64,000 nt of DNA from Glandiceps talaboti (GCF_964340395.1 NC_135560.1:5042498-5106497); one strand, 5' to 3'; shown: positions 29,895 through 42,900, counted from the first letter of the stretch. Program-made: numbers and translations. The notes: generated by a model not told the origin, from the sequence alone.

Positions 29895-30245
29895 ATGTCA
29901 ACCCCCACCCACCCCCCACCTCGGGGCATAGTGGGGGATTTGGAAATTAGTCTTATAAAATTTGTTAAATGCCCCACCCCCTGGGGCAAGACATTCTTGA
30001 AAATCCCCACCTAAAACAAGTACAACTCCCAACATTTCCCCCACCCCAGTGAGTGGGGCATTCAAAAATTCTGACTGACACACAACCCCTCTTTTACGTC
30101 CATGAAAATGACTAGGGAGGTCAATATGAGGCAATTGCCCCACCCCCTCGGGCATTGTTTCATGGCAAACAAGGTCTAATCCCCCACATTTGTCCTGTAT
30201 CGCCAGAGGTGGGGTCCCTCGGGCATTACATTGACTCGTGCATTA
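29895..30245. repeat. C-rich degenerate repeat
   Basis: Irregular repeats of ccccacccc(a/c)c and ggggcat, such as gtggggcattcaaaaattct and cctcgggcattgtttcatgg. The short open frames here are by-products of the biased composition. Confidence 0.55.
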
Positions 30246-30957
30246 CTAGTACTAGACACGACTTGACTCTAACTTCTAAGCTATCAAACCCCTACAATGG
30301 ATGTTTCATGCTCACTCATACGTCCAATCCATGGTGAACCTATGCTTATGCTAGGAACCCGGGGCTTGTCCATAGTCTAGAGTTCAGAATCACTTGGCAT
30401 TGTAGGATCACAAGCTCATTAAAATCTGACGTAGTGAACTTAGGGAACCTTCAGTAATTACAATGAGGGAGGGCTGGAAGAAATCAGGCCTGGGCCGTTG
30501 CGTGAAATATGACCATCTCCTGATCACACGGGAACATATTATTGCTTGGATTGCCGTTTTCTTAGGAAAATATCGTACAAATTCTGCTATTACAAATGTA
30601 TCAATATCTATACTATAGTAGAAATATTAAAGGGTGGACATCGGGAACATCTTCCCTCCCTTCTTTCAATAACCTTTCAAATATGAACAAAACATGCACA
30701 CAAAAATCAAAATTGCCTATTACAGAGTGGAAAATATGAAAAATATGATGTAATAATATACACAGGTGTCAAATTTCATCATAATTTAACCAAACTCTAC
30801 AATAATGTTTTTAATGTTATGATGAATATTAAAGGGACAAAATCAAGAGTCAATATCTTTATTTTTAACAAAGTTGCAACAATATTTCTACAATAAAGAA
30901 TTGGATGAAAAATAGCCTATATGTCATCAAAACTTATGGACATAAGATGTTTGATTT

Positions 30958-31994
30958 GGATTTTATGGTATAAGACCCCGGATTGAATGTTTGGGGGGTT
31001 TATGGTGTAACACCCCGGATTGAATGTTTGGGGGGTTTATGGTGTAACACCCCGGATTGAATGTTTGGGGGGTTTATGGTGTAACACCCCGGATTGAATG
31101 TTTGGGGGGTTTATGGTGTAACACCCCGGATTGAATGTTTGGGGGGTTTATGGTGTAACACCCCGGATTGAATGTTTGGGGGGTTTATGGTGTAACACCC
31201 CGGATTGAATGTTTGGGGGGTTTATGGTGTAACACCCCGGATTGAATGTTTGGGGGGTTTATGGTGTAACACCCCGGATTGAATGTTTGGGGGGTTTATG
31301 GTGTAACACCCCGGATTGAATGTTTGGGGGGTTTATGGTGTAACACCCCGGATTGAATGTTTGGGGGGTTTATGGTGTAACACCCCGGATTGAATGTTTG
31401 GGGGGTTTATGGTGTAACACCCTGGAGTGGATGTTTGGGAGTTTATGGTGTACGACCCTGGAGTGGATGTTTGGGAGTTTATTGTGTAAGACCCTGGAGT
31501 GGATGTTTGGGAGTTTATGGTGTAAGACCCTGGAGTGAATGTTTGGGAGTTAATGGTATAAGACCCTGGAGTGAATGTTTGGGGGTTTATGGTATAAGAC
31601 CCTGGAGTGAATGTTTGGGAGTTTATGGTATAAGACCCTGGAGTGAATGTTTGGGAGTTTATGGTATAAGACCCTGGAGTGAATGTTTTGGGAGTTTATG
31701 GTATAAGACCCTGGAGTGAATGTTTGGGGGTTTATGGTATAAGACCCTGGAGTGAATGTTTGGGAGTTTATGGTATAAGACCCTTGAGTGAATGTTTGGG
31801 AGTTTATGGTATAAGACCATGGAGTGAATGTTTGGGGGTTTATGGTATAAGACCCCGGAGTGGATGTTTGGGATTTTATGGTATAAGACCCTGGAGTGGA
31901 TGTTTGGGGGTTTATGGTATAAGACCCCGGAGTGGATGTTTGGGGGTTTATGGTATAAGACCCCGGAGTGAATGTTTGGGATTTTATGGTATAA
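30958..31994. repeat. 36-37 bp minisatellite, block 1
   Basis: About 28 units. The left part is nearly identical 37-bp units (gaatgtttggggggtttatg then gtgtaacaccccggatt). From about 31420 units become 36 bp (tttgggagtttatggtataa, gaccctggagtg). The block ends abruptly at 31994 where a transposon is inserted, and the array resumes at 32728. Confidence 0.97.
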
Positions 31995-32727
31995 AGGCCC
32001 AGTTACACGATGCAACTCATGAAGCAATTCGTCGCATGCGACAAGGCTTGCAACTGTGACGGGAGCGCGTACACGATGCAACTAGTTGCATGGTGAGTCG
32101 CAAGAGCTAACTGTTGCACATGCGTAAATATATAAAAGTTACAGGTCATCGAGGTCAAGTCTTCTAGCGGCAGGAATATGGCAAAAATGCTATGAAATTG
32201 CTAATATTTACGAATAAAATGACTGAAAACTTGTTGAGGTATCGATAGTAAAACTCTATTCAATTCGAAGTTTGTTCATGGCGATGTTGATCTTTCCGAT
32301 GTCGCTACTTGCATTCAAGTTGGAAATAAAATGATATTCAGCGGAAATCAAGCATTCATAGACATTGTATACTATTTATAAGTGGTAATCGTGATGACGA
32401 ATCGAAATTATATTTAAAAAATACTTGCTGAAATAGAATATTTATACTAAAAACATGGCAGCCATAACATTGAACGTCATTTGACACGTAGGTATATGTC
32501 AAAGGTTATTGCTTGCGACGCGACGAAGTGGTTACACAGTGCAACTCACGAAGCAACTCGAGAAGCAACTTGCGACACGTCGCAAGAAAACCGACATGTT
32601 GGTTTCGTTGCGACGCACCAGGCAACATCGCAAGACCCTGCGACGGGGTGGCTACACGATGCAATTCGTCGCATGCAACGAATTGCATGGTGCGTTGCTA
32701 GTCGAGTTGCATCGTGTAACCGGGCCT
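31995..32727 (+). mobile_element. Harbinger-like MITE, copy 1
   Basis: A 733-bp non-coding element with terminal inverted repeats aggcccagttacacgatgca / tgcatcgtgtaaccgggcct. It is inserted in a minisatellite unit and flanked by TAA on both sides (31992-31994 and 32728-32730). The neighbouring intact unit ggtataagacc shows the empty site, so the 3-bp TAA duplication is certain. TAA/TWA target duplications are typical of PIF/Harbinger elements. The ends also contain internal repeats of gatgcaact. No transposase. Confidence 0.85.
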
Positions 32728-33727
32728 TAAGACCACGGATTGAATGTTTGGGGGGCTTATGGTGTAACACCCTGGAGTGGATGTTTGGGGGTTTATGGTG
32801 TACGACCCTGGAGTGGATGTTTGGGAGTTTATGGTGTAAGACCCTGGAGTGGATGTTTGGGAGTTTATGGTGTAAGACTCTGGAGTGAATGTTTGGGAGT
32901 TAATGGTATAAGACCCTGGAGTGAATGTTTGGGGGTTTATGGTATAAGACCCTGGAGTGAATGTTTGGGAGTTCATGGTATAAGACCCTTGAGTGAATGT
33001 TTGGGAGTTTATGGTATAAGACCCTGGAGTGAATGTTTGGGAGTTTACAAATGTATGGTATAAGACCCTTGAGTGAATGTTTGGGAGTTTACAAATGTAT
33101 GGTATAAGACCCTTGAGTGAATGTTTGGGAGTTTACAAATGTATGGCATAAGACCCTGGGGTGAGTTTTGGGTTTTTATGGTATAAGACTCTGGAGTGAA
33201 TGTTTTGGAGTTTATGGTATAAGACCCCGGATTGAATGTTTGGGGTTTATGGTATAAGACCCTGGAGTGAATGTTTGGGAGTTTATGGCATAAGACCATG
33301 GAGTGAATGTTGGGAGTTTATGGTATAAGACCCTTAGTGAATGTTTAGGAGTTTATGGTACAAGACCATGGAGTGAATGTTTGGGGGTTTATGGTATAAG
33401 ACCCTGGAGTGAATGTTTGGGAGTTTATTGTGTAAGACCCTGGAGTGAATGTTTGGGGGTTTATGGTGTAAGACCCCGTAGTGAATGTTTGGGAGTTTAT
33501 GGTATAAAACCCCGGAGTGAATGTTTGGGGGTTTATGGTATAAGACCCCGTAGTGAATGTTTGGGAGTTTATGGTATAAGACCCTGGAGTGAATGTTTGG
33601 GGGTTTATGGTGTAAGACCCCGGAGTGAATGTTTTGGAGTTTATAGTATAAGACCCTGGAGTGAATGTTTTGGAGTTCATGGTATAAGACCCTGGAGTGA
33701 ATGTTTTCGAGTTTATGGTGTAAGACG
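32728..33727. repeat. 36-37 bp minisatellite, block 2
   Basis: Continues block 1 after the inserted MITE. About 27 units of gaatgtttgggagtttatgg / tataagaccctggagt, some with an extra tacaaatg (33048-33145). Because 36 bp is 12 codons, frames on both strands stay open over long stretches. Confidence 0.97.
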
Positions 33728-33736
33728 AGGTATGTA

Positions 33737-35106
33737 ATTCACCCAAAACTGACCAAGTACGGGCAGAGTTACGAGCTCGTAAGTCTCAAGTACGAGTGAC
33801 GTCTGAACTCGTAATTTCCATATACGGGTGACGTCATACTCTTGCAGTTGGCCTAATTTTCGATGAGTACGCAGAGGACTCACGCTTGTCGTATTCCGCG
33901 AGTACGTGGCGAATATCTGAATTGATCGGTCATCCGAGCTGACTACGTGTCCCACGAAAAAATTTGTTGTTCTGATATCAAAGTAATGTTTCGGTAAAAA
34001 TTTGAAGTTTGATGAATGACGATCGACTTGTGAATGAGCGCGGTTTGTCTTGGAGCTACAGTGTGCATAAAATCACTGTCCACCACTTGAATGACGTGAG
34101 CAAAAGACGACTGCATCGGGTGCATTGGAACGATCACACCTTCAATAACATCTCAATAAAGTTGTTCTCCTATTGACCGCCCCGTTGTCTTTTGTATGAT
34201 TCATAAAAGATTTGAGATGATTGTGAAATGGTGAGAACGGCATGTCACACTCTGACTATAGTGGCGACTTTCAAACAACTTGTCGGCATGAGATGTAACG
34301 CAACCATTGATGATTGACTGTGATACCGAAAAGATGATTGTCGGTCAGAAGTGAAAGGAGTTTCGTTTCTTTTTCCAATAAAGATTTTCAAAGGTGTAAA
34401 ACTTTTTCAGCTTCGGCCTACCTATAAATCTGCGATGTCTAGGAAGGAATCCTCATTCGATCGTGAACCTTAATAAAGCCGAAAAAGATGTCCCGTGTGA
34501 ACCAGTACCATTGCACGGCGAAGCGGCAGCTATGCTTTCTCCGTGTTTGTTATGGCTAGAGTCGCAGCCTGATTGTGAACCTACCCAGTTGTTATTGCTC
34601 CGTAGTTTACCCAGAAAAGCGGCAGACAGCCGTGCAATGAAACAGAAACCCCTGACTTCGTTTTTCTGAACTTTATTTTTTCTTCTCATTGAGTGGCTAA
34701 ATTGCGGACACATCGTTTTATACACATTGATACAATTTGATTACATTTACATGTCAGTGAACACTATTTATAGATGCAACCATGACAACAATACGTTCTT
34801 ATCAGCTGTCCACCACGTCGTCGTCTTTCTTGTAAATACGTTTTTTGATTTATTCTACACATATTCAATTCAACAATCTTATATTCAACTCTGTATTTAG
34901 TTTTAGTATTAAATAAGTACAATTCATTAAAAAGGGTTTCTATGTAGTACGGTACGTTTCATTTGTCTGAGAGTGCATGTAACATGTGTAAGTGTGATAT
35001 GCAGCGTACGTGTACGTTCATTCTGTACTATGAGTGACGTCACTCGTACTTGAGACTTGCGAGCTCGTAACTCTGCCCGTACTTGGTCAGTTTTGGGCCA
35101 ATTACT
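33737..35106 (+). mobile_element. pogo/Tigger-like DNA transposon derivative
   Basis: About 1.37 kb bounded by inverted repeats of some 60 bp: acccaaaactgaccaagtac then gggcagagttacgag at the left, and their inverse ctcgtaactctgcccgtact then tggtcagttttggg at the right. It interrupts the minisatellite, whose last unit resumes at 35108. The interior retains the C-terminal end of a pogo-type transposase on the plus strand and nothing else recognisable, so it is an internally deleted, non-autonomous copy. The exact target duplication (expected TA) is not resolved. Confidence 0.75.
34463..34669 (+). pseudogene. C-terminal remnant of a pogo-like transposase
   Basis: The frame runs through LLWLESQPDCEPTQLLLLRS to RAMKQKPLTSFF and a stop. 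Pogo/Tigger transposases typically end with an acidic helix followed by a PCNA-binding QxxLxxFF motif. Here that motif is exact (QKPLTSFF). The DNA-binding and DDE catalytic parts are missing, so it cannot act as a transposase. Confidence 0.65.
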
Positions 35107-35107
35107 T

Positions 35108-35160
35108 ACATGGTAAGACCCTGGAGTGGATGTTTGGGAGTTTATGGTATAAGACCCTCA
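35108..35160. repeat. 36-37 bp minisatellite, block 3 (remnant)
   Basis: About one and a half units (ggtaagaccctggagtggat, tttgggagtttatggtataa), the right flank of the pogo-like insertion and the end of the array. Confidence 0.85.
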
Positions 35161-35699
35161 AGTAAATACAACAGTGATATAATGATATGATGATGTTTAG
35201 TGCAAAGAGAGAAACAGGAATAGGCACCACAGAGAAATAACATTGATTGATTGATTGATTGATTGATTGGAAATATTTATGCCTATCAATTATGATCACA
35301 CCAATAACAACTGTGAAATAATGGTGTATAATTCAAAAGTTACAAGAATGAGTACTGTACATAGCACCATTCCAAAAATTAACAGCTGTGCCTAGTAACA
35401 AAGACCATGGACATAGCAACAGCCAAGGTCCAGTGCCTTTTGATAAGATTAAAATAAAGTGCAGCATTCAAGTGAATGGGCATTAAAAATAAACAGAAAG
35501 TACATAGTAACCATGTACATGTCCATAGCAACAACCAAGCTACAGTCCCTTTTTTTTTCTTTTTTTTTTTTTGTGCTGGCAATTCCTCCCAGCGATTTTC
35601 TGTTATGCAGACAAATACACACAAACAAACAAACACAAATGCTACAGAGATCCATTCAGGTTTGGGACTACGTGACAGGGCTACATTTGTATGTAGCAT

Positions 35700-36032
35700 G
35701 CTCTATATCACGTTGCTGTGGAACTGTCAAAGCTTTCCCAGTCAGTCCACAGGCTATCCCAGAGTCACCCAGGCCTGGCAAACATAGCACCTACGGGCTC
35801 CGTGTGAGTAATCGTCCCCGACTTTTCGAGTCATTACTCCAGGAGTCCCCCCAAATTCGCACTCGTCTTGTGAGTGAGACACGGCTGAGTGATACAGCCT
35901 ACCCATCGAGTCTGTAGAACACTCATCCTGGGTTTGGGTCGGTCACAGAAAATCCCTTGTTTCCAGTGGGATTCGAACCTGTGACCTCCCGACTGCTGAT
36001 CCTGAGCGCTAACCACTACGCCACAGGGAGCC
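35700..36032 (-). mobile_element. tRNA-derived SINE
   Basis: On the minus strand the head (36032-35962) is tRNA-like, with an A box in tggcgtagtggttagcg (about 36023-36007) and a B box in ggttcgaatccc (35979-35968), both RNA polymerase III promoter elements. The body continues to roughly 35700. No acceptor-stem pairing or CCA context supports a working tRNA, so a SINE is the better reading. The left limit is approximate. Confidence 0.75.
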
Positions 36033-36115
36033 GGTTACAGTCTCTCTTACAAAGATAAGAACCACGATGAGTCTGAATCAACATACTAAGACTGGCTGAT
36101 GTCCTGCCAATCTAA

Positions 36116-36833
36116 AGGCCCGGTTACACGATGCAACTCGATGAGCAACGCACCATGCAATTCGTTGCATGTGACAAATTGCATCATGTACTCACTCCAT
36201 CGCAGGGTCTTGCGACGTCGCTAGGTGCGACGCAAGGAAACCGACATGTTGGTTTTTCTGCGACTCGTCGCAAGTTGCTTCATGAGTTGCATCGTGTAAC
36301 CACCTCGTCGCGTCACAAGTAATAACCTTTGACATATACCTACTTGTCAAATGATGTTCAATGTTATGGCCACCATGTTTTTAGTATAAATATTCTATTT
36401 CGGCAAGTATTTTTGATATAATTTCGATTTATCACCATGATTACCACTTATCAATAGTATACAATGACTAAGAATGCTTGATCTCCGCTGAATATAATTT
36501 TATTTGTACCTTTAATGCAAGTAGCGATGTCGGAAAGATCAACATCGCCCTAAACGAACTTCGAATTGAATATAGTTTTACTATCAATGCCTCAACAAAT
36601 TTTCAGTCATTTGATTGGTAAATATTAGTAATTTTGTAGTATTTCTGCCAAATTCCTGCCGCTAGAAGACTTGACCTCTATGACTTGTAACTTTTATATA
36701 TCTACGCATGTGCAACAGTTAGCTCGTGCGACTCACCATGCAACTGGTTGCTTCGTGTACGTGCTCCGTCGCAGTTGCTAGCCTCGTCACATGCGACAAA
36801 TTGCTTCATGAGTTGCATCGTGTAACTGAACCT
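36116..36833 (-). mobile_element. Harbinger-like MITE, copy 2
   Basis: A 718-bp relative of copy 1 in the opposite orientation, with ends aggcccggttacacgatgca and gcatcgtgtaactgaacct. TAA flanks both sides (36113-36115 and 36834-36836). Interior landmarks such as ctagcggcaggaat and agctaactgttgcacatgcg are shared with copy 1. Non-coding. Confidence 0.85.
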
Positions 36834-36949
36834 TAACCTTTCAATGAATGTCAGCATCAATCAATCATTGCACAAACAATGCAGTTGTGCTACACTTTGT
36901 ATCATTATATCTATATTTTTAAATACAGAGCCTTGTAAACAAATTGGAT

Positions 36950-39900
36950 ATGTCAGTAAGCATGAATACTGGCAAAAGACAGTGGTGTGAAAGTGATGAA
37001 GATGATATTGGGTGTGACGAAGAAGACTGGGGATCTCCTGCTGTCTCTCATGATTACCATGGAAATCTGAGAACAAAATCATCAACAAAATCTCCCACAG
37101 CAAAGAAGCAAAGGATAGTGTATGAAAAAAGTTGGTGTTTGTTTGTTTGTTTGTTTGTTTGTTTGTTTGTTTGTTTGTTGCACTTACAGTGTACAAAAAT
37201 CTGCATGTAGTAGCAGTAAAGATAAAATTGTCCTTGTCAATTTAATGTAGAATACAGTTTATAGATAATATAATTATACCCCAATATTTATCTTTGTTCC
37301 CCTGATTAAATATATGTTAAGGCCCTGACAATGAGAAGTGACAAAACCATTGCATCTCACAGCATCAGTATTACTGTCTGCCTCAATGAAGATAGATACA
37401 TGTTTCAGAAAATAGAGAGATTAAGAAGAGCTTACAATAATATGGCGACAACAACAACGACGTGATGACATGAAACAGTTTCTTATTGGCATCTAGTTTT
37501 TATGGTACTGTAAAAGTGATTATGGCTTTTAAGACACACAATTTTGACAACTATTTACAAGTGACAAATTTAGCAAATTTAGTTTGCATTCAGTTCTTTA
37601 TCATTAATTTGTTAACTTCCCCTTTTTCCAAACTAAGCAAATTGACATAGTCAGAGGAATAAAAAGCAAACACAATCAAGAGTCTCACAGTCTAGTCATC
37701 CCATTCTTGTAACACTGCATGCAGTGTACATGCATCCTACCAGATAGGATGCTGTGAATAAATTCTTTAATTGCTGCAATTTTGTGTTTACAAAAAAATA
37801 TCTGTTAAATTGAGTGCAACCTAAGAAATCATAAGAAATGTGACTTCAAGGTCACCACGGAGCACTGTGGCATGGAACGTTTCCGCAGACAGAGGCGATA
37901 GTTGCATGATGTTTATCTGTTGTACCGCAGGTATTTCTAATGTAGATTTTCAGTATATCCTAATGGAATCGTACATAGTTCTTACAAATTAGCTAAAGTA
38001 TATTTTTAATTAATTCTTGGTGAAATTTGACTGCAAACTGGGGTAATTATGCCAAAATATGCTCCCATATTCACTTAGGAGACACTTGTTGGTTTCTCAT
38101 CAAAAAGACAGCTCACTGACTAGAATGAAACCTCTCTTGTGTGCAAATTTTGGTGACTCACAGCACAAAATGATGATTGCATTGTTGGGTCATTCATTGT
38201 TGCGTCATTCTCATAAGTTCTGCTTAATCTCTCTAATAATGTAATCATAGCCTGATGTAAGAAAAATGGGGAAAGTATTTGTGGTTCTGAACATTTAGAC
38301 TTGTATTTTGAGCATCAGAGAACCACTGACTTTAAAAAGTTAGTTGAAGTAAAAAGCAATCTACGAAAAATGTCACTAAATTTGTACAGAGTATATAATG
38401 GCATTATGTATGTTTTGAGAGGTTTCCAAAAAAATGAAACTTATGTTTTTGTAACAACAGATGAACCTTAAAGTGGTCATATGTATGAGGATTGGGGTAT
38501 TTATTTTGAATTTTTAACTTATAAAACAATTTTACTGTGGCTTCCTACTTGAAATATCAATGTGAGACAACATATTGTAAGTCCTTGTTTGTCACTCAAT
38601 AACATGCAAAAAATTAATAAATGTATAAAATGTTTGTTATTGCAAGTATAATAACTAACTTTTTACACATATTTCATCGTTGCAAACCACGGCCTCTTTT
38701 ACGGCACTGTCCATAATGTGCTCTACGAAGTTCACGGAAGAAATAGCAGCTCTGGTTTGCGAGAATGACATATTTTGGCTTTTTGCAATGTATTGAGTTA
38801 CAAATACAGACTTCCAAAGTAGGGAACCATAATGAAATTGTTTTATAAAATTAAAAATCCAAAAATAAATACCCAATCCTCATTCATATGGCTACTTTAA
38901 CATTGAATAATATGTTACTTGCATCATAATTCTTTACAAAGTTGTAGGAATTCATTACGTGTTCATCTGAAGTGAATTTTGTTCTTGTTGATCTCCCAGG
39001 TGGTGATGACATGTTACAATCTAGGCTACGTCACAGCCGTACCATACTTCACATTGATGTTGATTGCTTCTATGCACAAGTAGAAATGATCAGAAATCCT
39101 TCTCTTCGAGACAAACCACTAGGTAAGATGTTAAACATATCAAAATATTCTGTTTGCCCAGCAAAACCAACAATAGGGATAACCCTATTGAAATGTTTGC
39201 CCAGCAAAACCAACAATAGGGATAACCCTATTGAAATGTTTGCCCAGCAAAACCAACAATAGGGATAACCCTATTGAAATGTTTGCAGGTGTTAAAGCAA
39301 TCCTTGACAAGGAATAACCTCATTGAAATGGGCTTGCACATTTTCCAGAAAAACCAATAAATGGATAACCACATTAAAATGTTGAACAGTGTCATTAAAA
39401 TGGGAGAAAAACACTAGTGAAAGGATACACACATTATTGGGCTGTATAAGTCCTAGACAAACGGCGTATGGGTGACCCTATTTTTTCTAATGTTTCTCAT
39501 CATTCTTTTCTCGGCAACTATGGCTTGGTCAGTCAATTAAAAAAAGGGAAAAGAATATGTTCTTCATGTCTCTTTGCCTTCTTTTTATTGGATTCCTGGT
39601 AACAAGTGCTTTCCCAGCTTCTCTAAACAATTGGCATGCTCCCCCCCCCCCCCCCCTGAATAACTTCCATTATGAAAGAATTGCTCTAATCATGAACAAA
39701 TGTCGTCATCACTGCCATGACTGTGGATGATGTCTACAGTCCTGACACTTGCTTATTCTTGCCAGAGAGGGCACTATTCTACAAAATATTAAGGGTGGGT
39801 GAAAATAAAAATATTTTATCATTTTGATCTATGAGCTGAAAATTGAGACAGGGTCACCCTAATGCTACGTAAGAAGTAATATGTGCTGTAAGAATCCAAG

Positions 39901-42900
39901 ACAACTTGACAACTGTGGCCTGTGAATGATATGTTTCAATGTTGTACAACTAGATTTGTACATTATTGTGCTTTTTAGTCAACACCCAGATTTGTCTTAT
40001 GTATTATTAGGTTTGTTCATTTGAAAATATTTGACAGTGTTACCTCTAGTCACATCCGCTTCATATTCCATACATCAGTTATTCTACCGTGCCATTGTCA
40101 TTGTATTGTTTTCATTTCTGTATGTAGGTATTCAACAGAAGTACATAGTAGTCACATGTAATTATGTAGCCCGACAGCATGGAGTCACAAAACTAATGGG
40201 CATCAAAGAAGCGTTCGAAAAATGTCCTCAGTTGGTACTTGTCAAAGGAGAAGATCTGACTCATTACAGGCAGTTCTCATATAGATTAACAGGTATGTCT
40301 GTCTCTGCTATCATTGTATATTCACTGTCTCTCTTGCATTGATTGCATGGCAGATGTTAGAACCACGGAGAATATTTAACTTTTAAGCTATTGATATTCT
40401 ATTTAATTATTCTCTCATGACGGACAGTTCCAAGAAATCAGCTGCTAAAGATACCATCTAGTACAAATGTTCAGTCAATTTGGTATCAGAGCAATGTAGC
40501 TGTAGATACTGTAGTTTTAAATTACAAATGCACTGCTATTCATTTTTTTTTAATGGAAAAGTGGTACTGATCATGAAGGCTTTATACAGACACTATGATC
40601 ATTAGCCAATCTAGATACTACAATTGTACTTTTGTTTAGCATATGTTATATTATCTAGTAGGGTGGCACCAATGGTCAAAGTGTGAAATGTAGCAAAGTG
40701 GTAAATTACTGCATTGTCATTACTTTCTGCAATTTTTCGTTGATATTACTCGTGCTGGTATAATTATGTTATTCCCAATATGTGTCTTTATTCAGCCAGA
40801 AAATATTCATGTTTTGTCACTACTCGTCTATTTATAGGTCACTTGTATTTTCCTTGGCTGAACGAAGAAAAATATTGGGGAAATATAAACATCAAATTAC
40901 TTAATTATTCATATAAAAAACCATAAAAGGTGGACAATATACTAGTATTAGTCTCTCTAAATATGGATATTATGTCATAGTCTGGAGGTTATCTGTGGCT
41001 TTGAATCACTTCGGTCTATGAAGCTACGTGTAGCCTCTAGACTAATTATGTCTACATCAATGATAGTTGAATGTATAAACAGTATTATACAAATTAGGAC
41101 AGAAAGACGTGTACTCAACAGAAAGGTGAAAGTCACTGTCTTGTGGAATGAGAACCAGAGTATATTTCCCTTCAAGAACATAAACATACTTTTGTCTTTT
41201 TTGCTACATTTTAGTCTAGAGAAGTCTATTGTTAATGGTGGTAGAATAGAACTTCAATACAATAGAACGTCATGTAGTTTGGCTTAGAATATAGAACTCT
41301 ATGGATGTTGTAGAATAGAACCCTGTGTATGTGGTAGAATAGAAGTCCAATCTACTCAGTTGATTCACAGTAACCTTGGGATATTATGTTTCAGATTTCC
41401 TTCAACAGTATACACCTTTAGTAGAGAGACTTGGCTTTGATGAAAACTTCCTGGATATCACCGAGTTAATACAAACAAAAATACAGTCAATGAACAGTGA
41501 TAAACGGCCAAAGTTTATGGGACATTGCTATGGATACCAACAAGATGAAGGTCAGTATTACAAAAAATCATGTTTACATTATACATTGTACATGCATTAC
41601 TGAAGTTTGAAAATTTTAACTCAGTCCGTGTGACAGGCATTTTCCATTGCAGGGCCTGACAATATGGTAGCCTGAGGAGAGCTATTTTTAGTCTAGGACA
41701 AGTAAAAAAAACGTCACGAGTGTGCTGACCAGCTGCCAAACACAATGACAGTAAATAAATTATTATTACACACAGAAGTCTGACAATGCTTTGTTATTTT
41801 TATAATATTGTATATTTTACATGGACCAATGGGTTTACAAAGGACCAATGTGGCATGAAACATACTGTTCAAAAATTTAATACAATGTATACAGTAGTGA
41901 TATTTTGTTCATTTTACAATAACTTTGGCATGCTGGTTATGGCTGGCTTCCTTGTTGTCTGTGAGGTTTGTTTACAAGGAGACATGCAGTGATCACATGA
42001 TACAACAAGCAAAAAATGCTACTTTTGGTGAAAAATATGCTAGCATATATCTGAAGGGCTCTCGACCAATCAGAAGGCAAGATTGATGACAGGGGTATAG
42101 GTCACGATTATTTTCTGGCTGAATGAAGAAAAATACTGGGAATAATACATATTACATGTCCCCTGTCGCTGGATAAATAGTGACAAAGCCCATCACTCAT
42201 ATTTTCCTTGACTGAATGAAGATAAATGTTGGGGATTAATATCTAAATATATTATTCTATAATCACAATCTCTATCAGATTAGTATGTTTTTTGTTTGGT
42301 TGTTCACCATAGAGTTATTTTATTCAATTTCAGATGTGTCAGCTCTCTGTACATGTGGTTGCTATGAACGTTTAATGGTTGGTTCCCAGATTGCATTTGA
42401 TATTCGTCAAGCTATTTATCAAGACATCGGACTGACATGTTGTGCTGGCGTATCACATAATAAACTAATGGCTAAATTAGTTGCTGGCACACACAAACCA
42501 AATGATCAAACAGTGTTACTGCCAGACAAGACAGATCAACTCCTCCTTAGCTTGAATAAAGTACGTCAAATACCAGGTATGACAGAGTCTTGAAGACAAG
42601 CTTCGTAGTCAAAGTATATCACATGCCACTTACAGACAGAATCATAGACAAGTATCTCAGTTTGAGTTTGAGATGTAAATTAATTTCTGTTATATTTCCA
42701 GAAATCATAGCATTCATGTCACTTCTCTGTAACAGCCTGGGAGAACCCAGTAGCTCAATTAGTAGCCCAGACCTATACACTACTGTACTACAAGTATCTT
42801 GGTTTCAGTTTTATTATGTCTCGCATATTAATTCTATTATTTTCAAGAAATCACAGAATTAAATGCATTACCCTAAAATGGCCTGGGGAGAACACTGAAT

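Noticed and set aside
32465-32770. Overlapping frames rich in Arg, Thr and His
   Set aside because: They fall in the repetitive end of the Harbinger-like MITE, are open in several frames at once, and resemble no transposase.
33943-34137. 64-residue minus-strand frame inside the pogo-like element
   Set aside because: No transposase motif; the supported coding remnant is on the other strand.
35962-36032. Functional tRNA gene
   Set aside because: A and B boxes are present, but I could not form a good acceptor stem and the sequence continues as a repeat body; a tRNA-derived SINE fits better.
39160-39270. Partial I-SceI-like sequence tagggataac
   Set aside because: Only 10 of the 18 bases of the site match, and the repeat is explained by a small hairpin unit; no homing endonuclease is present.
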